64,000 nt of DNA. Source: Coriaria nepalensis (Eukaryota; Streptophyta; Magnoliopsida; Cucurbitales; Coriariaceae). Positions within the stretch are counted from its first letter, which is position 1. The number at the start of each line of letters is the position of its first letter. The notes below the pieces were generated by a model that was not told the DNA's origin, ran no database searches, and saw only the letters and a program-made list of their open reading frames with translations. The position numbers and the translations under genes are program-made. The stretch spans positions 43,245,501-43,309,500 of the forward strand of contig CP114481.1 in assembly GCA_027186245.1 (NCBI GenBank), in the 5' to 3' direction. This document shows, in pieces, positions 50,423 through 63,100 of the stretch.

Positions 50423-52559
50423 GGATTTTAAGGTTAAACGAGTGCACACTTTCCTTGCATTGATCATTTGCAAGTTATGCACAAAACTTGTGTTTGTAGT
50501 GCAAAAATAGAATTCATTCGACTTGCTTTGAAATAAGTTATTGACTTGAAAAGACTCATTGAAATGATTTGAAGTTAAACGAATGCACACTTTCCTTGCA
50601 TTGATCATTTGCAAGTTATGCACAAAACTTCTGTTTGTAGTGCAAGAATAGAATTCGTTGGACTTGCTTTGAATAAAAATATTGACTTGAAATGACTCAT
50701 TGAAATGATTTTATGGTTAAACGAATGCACACTTTCCTTGCATTGATCATTTTTAAGTTATGCACAAAACTTGTGTTTTAGTGCAAAAATAGAATTCGTT
50801 CGACTTGCTTTGAAATAAGTTATTGACTTGAAATGACTCATTGAAATGATTTTAAGGTTAAACGAATGAACAATTTCCTTGCATTGATCATTTGCAAGTT
50901 ATGGACAAAACTTGTGTTTGTAGGGCAAAAAAGTAGAATTCATTCGACTTGCTTTGAAATAAGTTATTGACTTGAAATGACTCATTGAAATGATTTTAAG
51001 GTTAAACGAATGCACACTTTCCTTGGAATGATCATTTGCAAGTTATGCACAAAACTTGTGTTTGTAGTGCAAAAATAGAATTCGTTCGAATTGCTTCGAA
51101 ATAAGTTATTGACTTGAAATGACTCATTGAAATGATTTTATGGTTAAACGAATGCACACTTTCCTTGCATTGATCATTTGCAAGTTATGCACAAAACTTG
51201 TGTTTGTAGTGCAAAAATAGAATTCGTTCGACTTGCTTTGAAATAAGTTATTGACTTGAAATGACTCATTGAAATGATTTTAAGGTTAAACGAATGCACA
51301 CTTTCCTTGCATCGATCATTTGCAAGTTATGCACAAAACTTCTGTTTGTAGTGCAAAAATAGAATTCGTGGGACTTGCTTTGAATAAAAATATTGACTTG
51401 AAATGACTCATTGAAATGATTTTATGGTTAAACGAATGCACACTTTCCTTGCATTGATCATTTGCAAGTTATGCACAAAACTTGTGTTTGTAGTGCGAAA
51501 ATAGAATTCGTTCGACTTGCTTTGAAATAAGTTATTGACTTGAAATGACTCATCGAAATGATTTTATGGTTAAACGAATGCACACTTTCCTTGCATTGAT
51601 CATTTGCAAGTTATGCACAAAACTTCTGTTTGTAGTGCAAAAATAGAATTCGTTGGACTTGCTTTGAATAAAAATATTGACTTGAAATGACTCATTGAAA
51701 TGATTTTATGGTTAAACGAATGCACACTTTCCTTGCATTGATCATTTGCAAGTTATGCACAAAACTTCTGTTTGTAGTGCAAAAATAGAATTCGTTGGAC
51801 TTGCTTTGAATAAAAATATTGACTTGAAATGACTCATTGAAATGATTTTATGGTTAAACGAATGCACACTTTCCTTGCATTGATCATTTGCAAGTTATGC
51901 ACAAAACTTCTGTTTGTAGTGCAAAAATAGAATTCGTTGGACTTGCTTTGAATAAAAATATTGACTTGAAATGACTCATTGAAATGATTTTATGGTTAAA
52001 CGAATGCACACTTTCCTTGCATTGATCATTTGCAAGTTATGCACAAAACTTGTGTTTGTAGTGCAAAAATAGAATTCATTCGACTTGCTTTGAAATAAGT
52101 TATTGACTTGAAATGACTCATTGAAATGATTTGAAGTTAAACGAATGCACACTTTCCTTGCATTGATCATTTGCAAGTTATGCCCAAAACTTCTCTTTGT
52201 AGTACAAAAATAGAATTCGTTGGACTTGCTTTGAATAAAAATATTTACTTGAAATGACTCATTGAAATGATTTTATGGTTAAACGAATGCACACTTTCCT
52301 TGCATTGATCATTTGTAAGTTATGCACAAAACTTCTGTTTTAGTGCAAAAATAGAATTCGTTCGACTTGCTTTGAAATAAGTTATTGACTTGAAATGACT
52401 CATTGAACTGATTTTAAGGTTAAACGAATGCACACTGTCCTTGCATTGATCATTTGCAAGTTATGCACAAAACTTGTGTTTGTAGTGCAAAAATAGAATT
52501 CGTTCGACTTGCTATGAAATAAGTTATTGACTTGCAATGACTCATTGAAATGATTTTAA
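50423..52559 (+). repeat. Satellite stretch: 8.4-kb-distant copy, then ordinary monomers
   Basis: To 51553 this copies the 42.1-43.2 kb stretch. After 51554 there are four successive monomers of the GTTGGAC/GAATAAAAATATTG with CTTCTG class, then a 141-bp GATTTGAAG monomer (near 52130), one with TATTTACTTG (near 52243), a CATTGAACTG variant and a CACTGTCC variant. No larger unit is evident in the second half. Confidence 0.82.
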
Positions 52560-55500
52560 GGTTAAACGAATGAACAATTTCCTTGCATTGATCATTTGCA
52601 AGTTATCCACAAAACTTCTGTTTGTAGTGCAAAAGTAGAATTCGTTGGACTTGCTTTGAATAAAAATATTGACTTGAAATGACTCATTGAAATGATTTTA
52701 TGGTTAAACGAATGCACACTTTCCCTGCATTGACCATTTGCAAGTTATGCACAAAACTTGTGTTTGTAGTGCAAAAATAGAATTCGTTTGACTTGCTTTG
52801 AAATAAGTCATTGACTTGAAATGACTTATTGAAATGATTTTAATTTTAAACGAATGCACACTTTCCTTGCAATGATCATTTGCATGTTATGCACAAAACT
52901 TGTGTTTGTAGTGCAAAAACAGAATTCGTTCGAATTGCTTTGAAATATGATATTGACTTGAAATGACTGATGGAAATGATTTTAAGGTTAAACGAATGCA
53001 CACTTTCCTTGGAATGATCATTTGCAAGTTATGCACAAAACTTGTGTTTATAGTGCAAAAACAGAATTCGTTCGAATTGCTTCGAAATAAGTTATTGACT
53101 TGAAATGACTCATTGAAATGATTTTAAGGTTAAACGAATGCACACTTTCCTTGCAATGATCATTTGCAAGTTATGCACAAAAGTTGTGTTTGTAGTGCAA
53201 AAATAGAATTCGTTCGACTTGCTTTGAAATAAGATATTGACTTGAAATGACTTATTGAAATGATTTTAATTTTAAACGAATGCACACTTTCCTTGCAATA
53301 ATCATTTGCATGTTATGCACAAAACTTGTGTTTGTAGTACAAAAATAGAATTCGTTCGACTTGCTTTGAAATAAGGTATTGACTTGAAATGACTCATTGA
53401 AATGATTTTAAGGTTAAACGAATGCACACTTTCCTTGGAATGATTATTTGCAAGTTATGCACAAAACTTGTGTTTCTAGTGCAAAAATAAAATTCGTTCG
53501 AATTGCTTCGAAATAAGTTATTGACTTGAAATGACTCATTGAAATGATTTTAAAGTTAACGAATGCACACTTTCCTTGCAATGATCACTTGCAAGTTATG
53601 CACAAAAGTTGTGTCTGTAGGGCAAAACTATAATTCGTTCGACTTGCTTTGAAATAAGTTATTGACTTGAAATGACTTATTGAAATGATTTTAATTTTAA
53701 ACGAATGCACACTTTCCTTGCAATGATCATTTGCATGTTATGCACAAAACTTGTGTTTGTAGTGCAAAACTAGAATTCGTTCGACTTGCTTTGAAATAAG
53801 TTACTGACTTGAAATGACTCATTGAAACGAATTTAAGGTTAAACGAATGCACACTTTCCTTGCAATGATCATTTGCATGTTATGCACAAAACTTGTGTTT
53901 GTAGTGCAAAAACAGAATTCGTTCGAATTGCTTTGAAATATGATATTGACTGGAAATGACTGCTGGAAATGATTTTAAGGTTAAACGAATGCACACTTTC
54001 CTTGGAATGATCATTTCCAAGTTATGCACAAAACTTGTGTTTGTAGTGCAAAAATAGAATTCGTTCGACTTGCTATGAAATAAGTTATTGACTTGCAATG
54101 ACTCATTGAAATGATTTTAAGGTTAAACGAATGCACACTTTCCTTGCAATGATCATTTGCAAGTTATGCACAAAACTTGTGTTTGTAGTGCAAAAATAGA
54201 ATTCATTCGACTTGCTTTGAAATAAGTTATTGACTTGAAATGACTCATTGAAATGATTTTAAGGTTAAACGAATGCACACTTTCCTTACATCGATCATTT
54301 GCAAGTTATGCACAAAACTTCTGTTTGTAGTGCAAAAATAGAATTCGTTGGACTTGCTTTGAATAAAAATATTGACTTAAAATGACTCATTGAAATGATT
54401 TTATGGTTAAACGAATGCACATTTTCCTTGCATTGATCATTTGCAAGTTATGCACAAAACTTGTGTTTGTAGTGCGAAAATAGAATTCGTTCGACTTGCT
54501 TTGAAATAAGTTATTGACTTGAAATGACTCATTGAAATGATTTTAAGGTTAAACGAATGAACAATTTCCTTGCATTGATCATTTGCAAGTTATCCACAAA
54601 ACTTCTGTTTGTAGTGCAAAAATAGAATTCGTTGGACTTGCTTTGAATAAAAATATTGACTTGAAAGGACTCATTGAAATGATTTTATGGTTAAACGAAT
54701 GCACACTTTCCCTGCATTGATCATTTGCAAGTTATGCACAAAACATGTGTTTTAGTGCAAAAATAGAATTCGTTTGACTTGCTTTGAAATAAGTTATTGA
54801 CTTGAAATGACTCATTGAACTGATTTTATGGTTAAACGAATGCACACTTTCCTTGCATTGATCATTTTCAGGTTATGCACAAAACTTGTGTTTGTAGTGC
54901 GAAAATAGAATTCGTTCGACTTGCTTTGAAATAAGTTATTGACTTGAAATGACTCATTGAAATGATTTTAAGGTTAAACGAATGAACAATTTCCTTGCAT
55001 TGATCATTTGCAAGTTATCCACAAAACTTCTGTTTGTAGTGCAAAAATAGAATTCGTTGGACTTGCTTTGAATAAAAATATTGACTTGAAATGACTCATT
55101 GAAATGATTATATGGTTAAACGAATGCACACTTTCCCTGCATTGATCATTTGCAAGTTATGCACAAAACATGTGTTTGTAGTGCAAAAATAGAATTCGTT
55201 TGACTTACTTTGAAATAAGTTATTGACTTGAAATGACTTATTGAAATGATTTTAATTTTAAACGAATGCACACTTTCCTTGCAATGATCATTTGCATGTT
55301 ATGCACAAAACTTGTGTTTGTAGTGCAAAAACAGAATTCTTTCGAATTGCTTTGAAATATGATATTGACTTGAAATGACTGATGGAAATGATTTTAAGGT
55401 CAAACGAATGCACACTTTCCTTGGAATGATCATTTGCAAGTTATGCACAAAACTTGTGTTTGTAGTGCAAAAACAGAATTCGTTCGAATTGCTTCGAAAT

Positions 55501-57000
55501 AAGTTATTGACTTGAAATGACTCATTGAAATGATTTTAAGGTTAAACGAATGCACACTTTCCTTGCAATGATCATTTGCAAGTTATGCACAAAAGTTGTG
55601 TTTGTAGTGCAAAAATAGAATTCGTTCGACTTGCTTTGAAATAAGATATTGACTTGAAATGACTTATTGAAATGATTTTAATTTTAAACGAATGCACACT
55701 TTCCTTGCAATAATTATTTGCATGTTATGCACAAAACTTGTGTTTGTAGTGCAAAACTAGAATTCGTTCGACTTGCTTTGAAATAAGTTATTGACTTGAA
55801 ATGACTCATTGAAATGATTTTAAGGTTAAACGAATGCACACTTTCCTTGGAATGATCATTTGCAAGTTATGCACAAAACTTGTGTTTCTAGTGCAAAAAT
55901 AGAATTCGTTCGAATTGCTTCGAAATAAGTTATTGACTTGAAATGACTCATTGAAATGATTTTAAAGTTAACGAATGCACACTTTCCTTGCAATGATCAC
56001 TTGCAAGTTATGCACAAAAGTTGTGTCTGTAGGGCAAAACTATAATTCGTTCGACTTGCTTTGAAATAAGTTATTGACTTGAAATTACTTATTGAAATGA
56101 TTTTTATTTTAAACGAATGCACACTTTCCTTGCAATGATCATTTGCATGTTATGCACAAAACTTGTGTTTGTAGTGCAAAACTAGAATTCGTTCGACTTG
56201 CTTTGAAATAAGCTACTGACTTGAAATGACTCATTGAAACGAATTTAAGATTAAACGAATGCACACTTTCCTTGCAATGATCACTTGCAAGTTATGCACA
56301 AAAGTTGTGTCTGTAGGGCAAAACTATAATTCGTTCGACTTGCTTTGAAATAAGTTATTGACTTGAAATTACTTATTGAAATGATTTTTATTTTAAACGA
56401 ATGCACACTTTCCTTGCAATGATCATTTGCATGTTATGCACAAAACTTGTGTTTGTAGTGCAAAACTAGAATTCGTTCGACTTGCTTTGAAATAAGCTAC
56501 TGACTTGAAATGACTGATTGAGACGAATTTAAGATTAAACGAATGCACACTTTCCTTGCAATGATCATTTGCATGTTATGTACAAAACTTGTGTTTGTAG
56601 TGCAAAACTAGAATTCGTTCGACTTGCTTTGAAATAAGTTATTGACTTGAAATGACGCATTGAAATGATTTTAAGGTTAAAAGAATGCACACTTTCCTTG
56701 CAATGATCGTTTACAAGTTATGCACAAAACTTGTGTTTGTAGTGCAAAAATAGAATTCGTTCAAATTGCTTTGAAACAAGTTATTGACTTGAAATGACTC
56801 ATTGAAATGATTTTAAGGTTAAACGAATGCACACTTTCCTTGCATTGATCATTTGCAAGATATCCACAAAAGTTGTGTTTGTAGGGCAAAAACGGAATTC
56901 GTTCGAATTGCTTTGAAATCAGTTATTGACTTGAAATGACCCATTGAAATGATTTTAATTTTAAACGAATGCACACTTTCCTTGCAATGATCATTTGCAA
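52560..57000 (+). repeat. Diverged satellite zone with 2412-bp spaced duplication
   Basis: Monomers carry private changes rarely or never noticed elsewhere: GATTTTAATTTTAAACG, GACTTATTG, TTTGCATGTTATGC, GAAATATGATATTG, CTGATGGAAATG, GAAACGAATTTAAG, TCACTTGCAAG and GTGTCTGTAGGGC. Some EcoRI sites are lost (ATAAAATTCG near 53486, TATAATTCG near 53629, 56041 and 56325). About 52560-53860 recurs at about 54972-56272 (spacing 2412 bp, 17 monomers), but the copies differ at more positions than the blocks at 30-50 kb. The zone looks older or less homogenised than its flanks. Confidence 0.85.
55997..56564 (+). repeat. Dimer tandem duplication, spacing 284 bp
   Basis: A two-monomer unit starting at TCACTTGCAAGTTATGC (55997) is repeated at 56281. 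It carries AAAGTTGTGTCTGTAGGGC, a destroyed EcoRI site (TATAATTC), GAAATTACTTATTG, TTTTTATTTTAAACG and AAGCTACTGAC. The two copies differ at CATTGAAACG versus GATTGAGACG near 56232/56516. Confidence 0.88.
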
Positions 57001-58010
57001 GTTATGCACAAAACTTGTGTTTGTAGTACAAAAATACAATTCGTTCGACTTGCTATGAAATAAGTTATTGACTTGCAATGACTCATTGAAATGATTTTAA
57101 GGTTAAACGAATGCACACTTTCCTTGCAATGATCATTTGCAAGTTATGCACAAAACTTGTGTTTGTAGTGCAAAAATAGAATTCATTCGACTTGCTTTGA
57201 AATAAGTTATTGACTTGAAATGACTCATTGAAATGATTTTAAGTTAGACGAATGCACACTTTCCTTGCATTGATCATTTGCAAGTTATGCACAAAACTTC
57301 TGTTTGTAGTGCAAAAATAGAATTCGTTAGACTTGCCTTGAATAAAAATATTGACTTGAAATGACTCATTGAAATGATTTTATGGTTAAATGAATGCACA
57401 CTTTCCTTGCATTGATCATTTGCAAGTTATGCACAAAACTTGTGTTTGTAGTGCAAAAATAGAATTCATTCGACTTGCTTTGAAATAAGTTATTGACCTG
57501 AAATGACTCATTGAAATGATTTGAAGTTAAACGAATGCACACTTTCCTTGCATTGATCATTTGCAAGTTATGCACAAAACTTCTGTTTGTAGTGCAAAAA
57601 TAGAATTCGTTGCACTTGCTTTGAATAAAAATATTGACTTGAAATGACTCATTGAAATGATTTTATGGTTAAACGAATGTACACTTTCCTTGCATTGATC
57701 ATTTGCAAGTTATGCACAAAACTTGTGTTTGTAGTGCAAAAATAGAATTCGTTCGACTTGCTTTGAAATAAGTTATTGACTTGAAATGACTCATTGAAAT
57801 GATTTTATGGTTAGACGAATGCACACTTTCCTTGCATTGATCATTTGCAAGTTATGCACAAAACTTGTGTTTGTAGTGCAAAAATAGAATTCGTTCGACT
57901 TGCTTTGAAATAAGTTATTGACTTGAAATGACTCATTGAAATGATTTTAAGGTTAAACGAATGAACAATTTCCTTGCACTGATCATTTGCAAGTTATGCA
58001 CAAAACTTGT
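57001..58010 (+). repeat. Ordinary satellite monomers
   Basis: Regular 141- to 142-bp monomers of the common subtypes (TGCTATGAA with GCAATGACTC, ATTCATTCG, a GATTTGAAG 141-mer at about 57522, GTTGCAC at 57610, GAATGTACAC at 57676). No long block duplication was recognised and no gene is present. Confidence 0.8.
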
Positions 58011-59146
58011 GTTTGTAGTGCAAAAATAGAATTCGTTCGACTTGCTTTGAAATAAGTTATTGACTTGAAATGACTCATTGAAATGATTTTAAGTTTAAAC
58101 GAATGAACAATTTCCTTGCATTGATCATTTGCAAGTTATCCACAAAACTTCTGTTTGTAGTGCAAAAATAGTATTCGGTGGACTTGCTATGAATAAAAAT
58201 ATTGACTTGAAATGACTCATTGAAATGATTTTATGGTTAAACGAATGCACACTTTCCTTGCATTGATCATTTGCAAGTTATGCACAAAACTTGTGTTTGT
58301 AGTGCAAAAATAGAATTCGTTCGACTTGCTTTGAAATAAGTTATTGACTTGAAATGACTCATTGAAATGATTTTAAGGTTAAACGAATGAACACTTTCCT
58401 TGGATTGATCATTCGCAAGTTATGCACAAAACTTGTGTTTGTAGTGCAAAAATAGAATTCGTTCGACTTGCTTTGAAATAAGTTATTGACTTGAAATGAC
58501 GCATTGAAATGATTTTAAGGTTAAAAGAATGCACACTTTCCTTGCAATTATCGTTTACAAGTTATGCACAAAACTTGTGTTTGTAGTGCAAAAATAGAAT
58601 TCGTTCGACTTGCTTTGAAATAAGTTATTGACTTGAAATGACTCATTGAAATGATTTTAAGTTTAAACGAATGAACAATTTCCTTGCATTGATCATTTGC
58701 AAGTTATCCAAAAAACTTCTGTTTGTAGTGCAAAAATAGTATTCGGTGGACTTGCTATGAATAAAAATACTGACTTGAAATGACTCATTGAAATGATTTT
58801 ATGGTTAAACGAATGCACACTTTCCTTGCATTGATCATTTGCAAGTTATGCACAAAACTTGTGTTTGTAGTGCAAAAATAGAATTCGTTCGACTTGCTTT
58901 GAAATAAGTTATTGACTTGAAATGACTCATTGAAATGATTTTAAGGTTAAACGAATGAACACTTTCCTTGCATTGATCATTCGCAAGTTATGCACAAAAC
59001 TTGTGTTTGTAGTGCAAAAATAGAATTCGTTCGACTTGCTATGAAATAAGTTATTGACTTGCAATGACTCATTGGAATGATTTTAAGGTTAAACGAATGC
59101 ACCCTTTCCATGCATTGATCATTTGCAAGTTATGCACAAAACTTGT
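58011..59146 (+). repeat. 4-mer tandem duplication, spacing 568 bp, with lost EcoRI site
   Basis: The rare sequence GTATTCGGTGGAC, which destroys the EcoRI site, occurs at 58171 and 58739, 568 bp (4 x 142) apart, each time with TGCTATGAATAAAAATA. The flanking monomers match from about 58011-58470 to 58579-59038. Differences include GTTATCCACAAAAC versus GTTATCCAAAAAAC and TATTGAC versus TACTGAC. Confidence 0.87.
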
Positions 59147-60156
59147 GTTTCTAGTGCAAAAATAGAATTTGTTGGACTTGCTTTGAATAAAAATATTGAC
59201 TTGAAATGACTCATTGAAATGATTTTATGGTTAAACGAATGCACACTTTCCTTGCATTGATCATTTGCAAGTTATGCACAAAACTTCTGTTTGTAGTGCA
59301 AAAATAGAATTCGTTGGACTTGCTTTGAATAAAAATATTGACATGAAATGACTCATTGAAATGATTTTATGGTTAAACGAATGCACACTTTCCTTGCATT
59401 GATCATTTGCAAGTTATGCACAAAACTTGTGTTTGTAGTGCAAGGATAGAATTCGTTCGACTTGCTTTGAAATAAGTTATTGACTTGAAATGACTCATTG
59501 AAATGATCTTAAGTTATACGAATGCACACTTTCCTTGCATTGATCATTTGCAAGTTATGAACAAAACTTCTGTTTGTAGTGCAAAAATAGAATTCGTTGG
59601 ACTTGCTTTGAATAAAAATATTGACTTGAAATGACTCATTGAAATGATTTTATGGTTAAACGAATGCACACTTTCCTTGCATTGATCATTTGCAAGTTAT
59701 GCACAAAACTTGTGTTTGTAGTGCAAAAATTGAATTCGTTCGACTTGCTTTGAAATAAGTTATTGACTTGAAATGACTCATTGAAATGATTTTAAGGTTA
59801 AACGAATGCACACTTTCCCTGCATTGATCATTCGCAAGTTATGCACAAAAGTTGTGTTTGTAGTGCAAAAATAGAATTCGTTCGAATTGCTTTGAAAGAA
59901 GATATTGAGTTGAAATGACTCATTGAAATGATTTTAAGGTTAAACGAATGGACACTTTCCTTGCACTGAACATTTGCAAGTTATGCACAAAACTTGTGTT
60001 TGTAGTGCAAAAATTGAATTCGTTCGACATGCTTTGAAATAAGTTATTGACTTGAAATGACTATTGAAATGATTTTAAGGTTAAACGAATGCACACTTTG
60101 CTTGCATTGATCATTTGCAAGTTATGCACAAAACTTCTGTTTGTAGTGCAAATATA
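59147..60156 (+). repeat. Satellite monomers leading into the 10-mer array
   Basis: Ordinary monomers, some already of the types used in the following 10-mer: GTGCAAAAATTGAATTC, GAATTGCTTTGAAAGAAG with GAGTTG (near 59880) and GAATGGACAC with CACTGAACATTTG. One monomer is short, with GACTATTG in place of GACTCATTG near 60060. No gene is present. Confidence 0.8.
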
Positions 60157-63100
60157 GAATTCGTTCGACTTGCTTTCAAATAAGATATTGACTTGAAATG
60201 ACTCATTGAAATGATTTTAAGGTTAAAAGAATGCACACTTTCCTTGCATTGATCATTTGCAAGTTATACACAAAACTTGTGTTTGTAGTGCAAAAATTGA
60301 ATTCGTTCGACTTGCTATGAAATAAGTTATTGACTTGAAATGACTCATTGAAATGATTTTAAGGTTAAACGAATGAACACTTTCCTTGCATTGATCATTC
60401 GCAAGTTATGCACAAAACTTGTGTTTGTAGTGCAAAAATAGAATTCGTTCGAATTGCTTTGAAAGAAGATATTGAGTTGAAATGACTCATTGAAATGATT
60501 TTAAGGTTAAAAGAATGGACACTTTCCTTGCACTGAACATTTGCAAGTTATGCACAAAACTTGTGTTTGTAGTGCAAAAATTGAATTCGTTCGACTTGCT
60601 TTGAAATAAGTTATTGACTTGAAATGACTCATTGAAATGATTTTAAGGTTAAACGAATGCACACTTTCCCTGCATTGATCATTCGCAAGTTATGCACAAA
60701 AGTTGTGTTTGTAGTGCAAAAATAGAATTCGTTCGAATTGCTTTGAAAGAAGATGTTGACTTGAAATGACTCATTGAAATGATTTTATGGTTAAACGAAT
60801 GCACACTTTACTTGCATTGATCATTCGCAAGTTATGCACAAAACTTGTGTTTGTAGTGCAAAAATAGAATTCGTTCGACTTGCTATGAAATAAGTTATTG
60901 ACTTGAAATGACTGATTGAAATGATTTTAAGGTTAAACGAATGAACACTTTCCTTGCATTGATCATTCGCAAGTTATGCACAAAACTTGTGTTTGTAGTG
61001 CAAAAATAGAATTCGTTGGACTTGCTTTGAATAAAAATATTGACTTGAAATGACTCATTGAAATGATTTTATGGTTAAACGAATGTACACTTTCCTTGCA
61101 TTGATCATTTGCAAGTTATGCACAAAACTTGTGTTTGTAGTGCAAAAATAGAATTCGTTCGACTTGCTATGAAATAAGTTATTGACTTGAAATGACTGAT
61201 TGAAATGATTTTAAGGTTAAAAGAATGCACACTTTCCTTGCATTGATCATTTGCAAGTTATGCACAAAACTTGTGTTTGTAGTGCAAATATAGAATTCGT
61301 TCGACTTGCTTTGAAATAAGATATTGACTTGAAATGACTCATTGAAATGATTTTAAGATTAAACGAATGAACACTTTCCTTCCATTGATCATTCGCAAGT
61401 TATACACAAAACTTGTGTTTGTAGTGCAAAAATTGAATTCGTTCGACTTGCTATGAAATAAGTTATTGACTTGAAATGACTCATTGAAATGATTTTAAGG
61501 TTAAACGAATGAACACTTTCCTTGCATTGATCATTCGCAGGTTATGCACAAAACTTCTGTTTGTAGTGCAAATATAGAATTCGTTCGACTTGCTTTGAAA
61601 TAAGATATTGACTTGAAATGACTCATTGAAATGATTTTAAGGTTAAAAGAATGCACACTTTCCTTGCATTGATCATTTGCAAGTTATACACAAAACTTGT
61701 GTTTGTAGTGCAAAAATTGAATTCGTTCGACTTGCTATGAAATAAGTTTTTGACTTGAAATGACTCATTGAAATGATTTTAAGGTTAAACGAATGAACAC
61801 TTTCCTTGCATTGATCATTCGCAAGTTATGCACAAAACTTGTGTTTGTAGTGCAAAAATAGAATTCGTTCGAATTGCTTTGAAAGAAGATATTGAGTTGA
61901 AATGACTCATTGAAATGACTTTAAGGTTAAAAGAATGGACACTTTCCTTGCACTGAACATTTGCAAGTTATGCACAAAACTTGTGTTTGTAGTGCAAAAA
62001 TTGAATTCGTTCGACTTGCTTTGAAATAAGTTATTGACTTGAAATGACTCATTGAAATGATTTTAAGGTTAAACGAATGCACACTTTCCCTGCATTGATC
62101 ATTCGCAAGTTATGCACAAAAGTTGTGTTTGTAGTGCAAAAATAGAATTCGTTCGAATTGCTTTGAAAGAAGATGTTGACTTGAAATGACTCATTGAAAT
62201 GATTTTATGGTTAAACGAATGCACACTTTACTTGCATTGATCATTCGCAAGTTATGCACAAAACTTGTGTTTGTAGTGCAAAAATAGAATTCGTTCGACT
62301 TGCTATGAAATAAGTTATTGACTTGAAATGACTGATTGAAATGATTTTAAGGTTAAACGAATGAACACTTTCCTTGCATTGATCATTCGCAAGTTATGCA
62401 CAAAACTTGTGTTTGTAGTGCAAAAATAGAATTCGTTGGACTTGCTTTGAATAAAAATATTGACTTGAAATGACTCATTGAAATGATTTTATGGTTAAAC
62501 GAATGTACACTTTCCTTGCATTGATCATTTGCAAGTTATGCACAAAACTTGTGTTTGTAGTGCAAAAATAGAATTCGTTCGACTTGCTATGAAATAAGTT
62601 ATTGACTTGAAATGACTGATTGAAATGATTTTAAGGTTAAAAGAATGCACACTTTCCTTGCATTGATCATTTGCAAGTTATGCACAAAACTTGTGTTTGT
62701 AGTGCAAATATAGAATTCGTTCGACTTGCTTTGAAATAAGATATTGACTTGAAATGACTCATTGAAATGATTTTAAGATTAAATGAATGAACACTTTCCT
62801 TGCATTGATCATTCGCAAGTTATACACAAAACTTGTGTTTGTAGTGCAAAAATTGAATTCGTTCGACTTGCTATGAAATAAGTTATTGACTTGAAATGAC
62901 TCATTGAAATGATTTTAAGGTTAAACGAATGAACACTTTCCTTGCATTGATCATTCGCAAGTTATGCACAAAACTTCTGTTTGTAGTGCAAATATAGAAT
63001 TCGTTCGACTTGCTTTGAAATAAGATATTGACTTGAAATGACTCATTGAAATGATTTTAAGGTTAAAAGAATGCACACTTTCCTTGCATTGATCATTTCC

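Noticed and set aside
52560..57000. A transposable element or foreign insert in the diverged zone
   Set aside because: Every 142 bp can still be aligned to the consensus monomer. There are no terminal repeats, target-site duplications or unrelated bases.
479..57575. About 35 minus-strand open frames of 62-119 residues with a repeating MHNLQMINARKV-like start
   Set aside because: They are the satellite read antisense: the same 47-residue unit in every case, mostly starting at GTG, frame lost wherever a 142-bp monomer occurs, with no ribosome-binding, promoter or domain signal and no similarity to a protein family I know. None is annotated as a gene.
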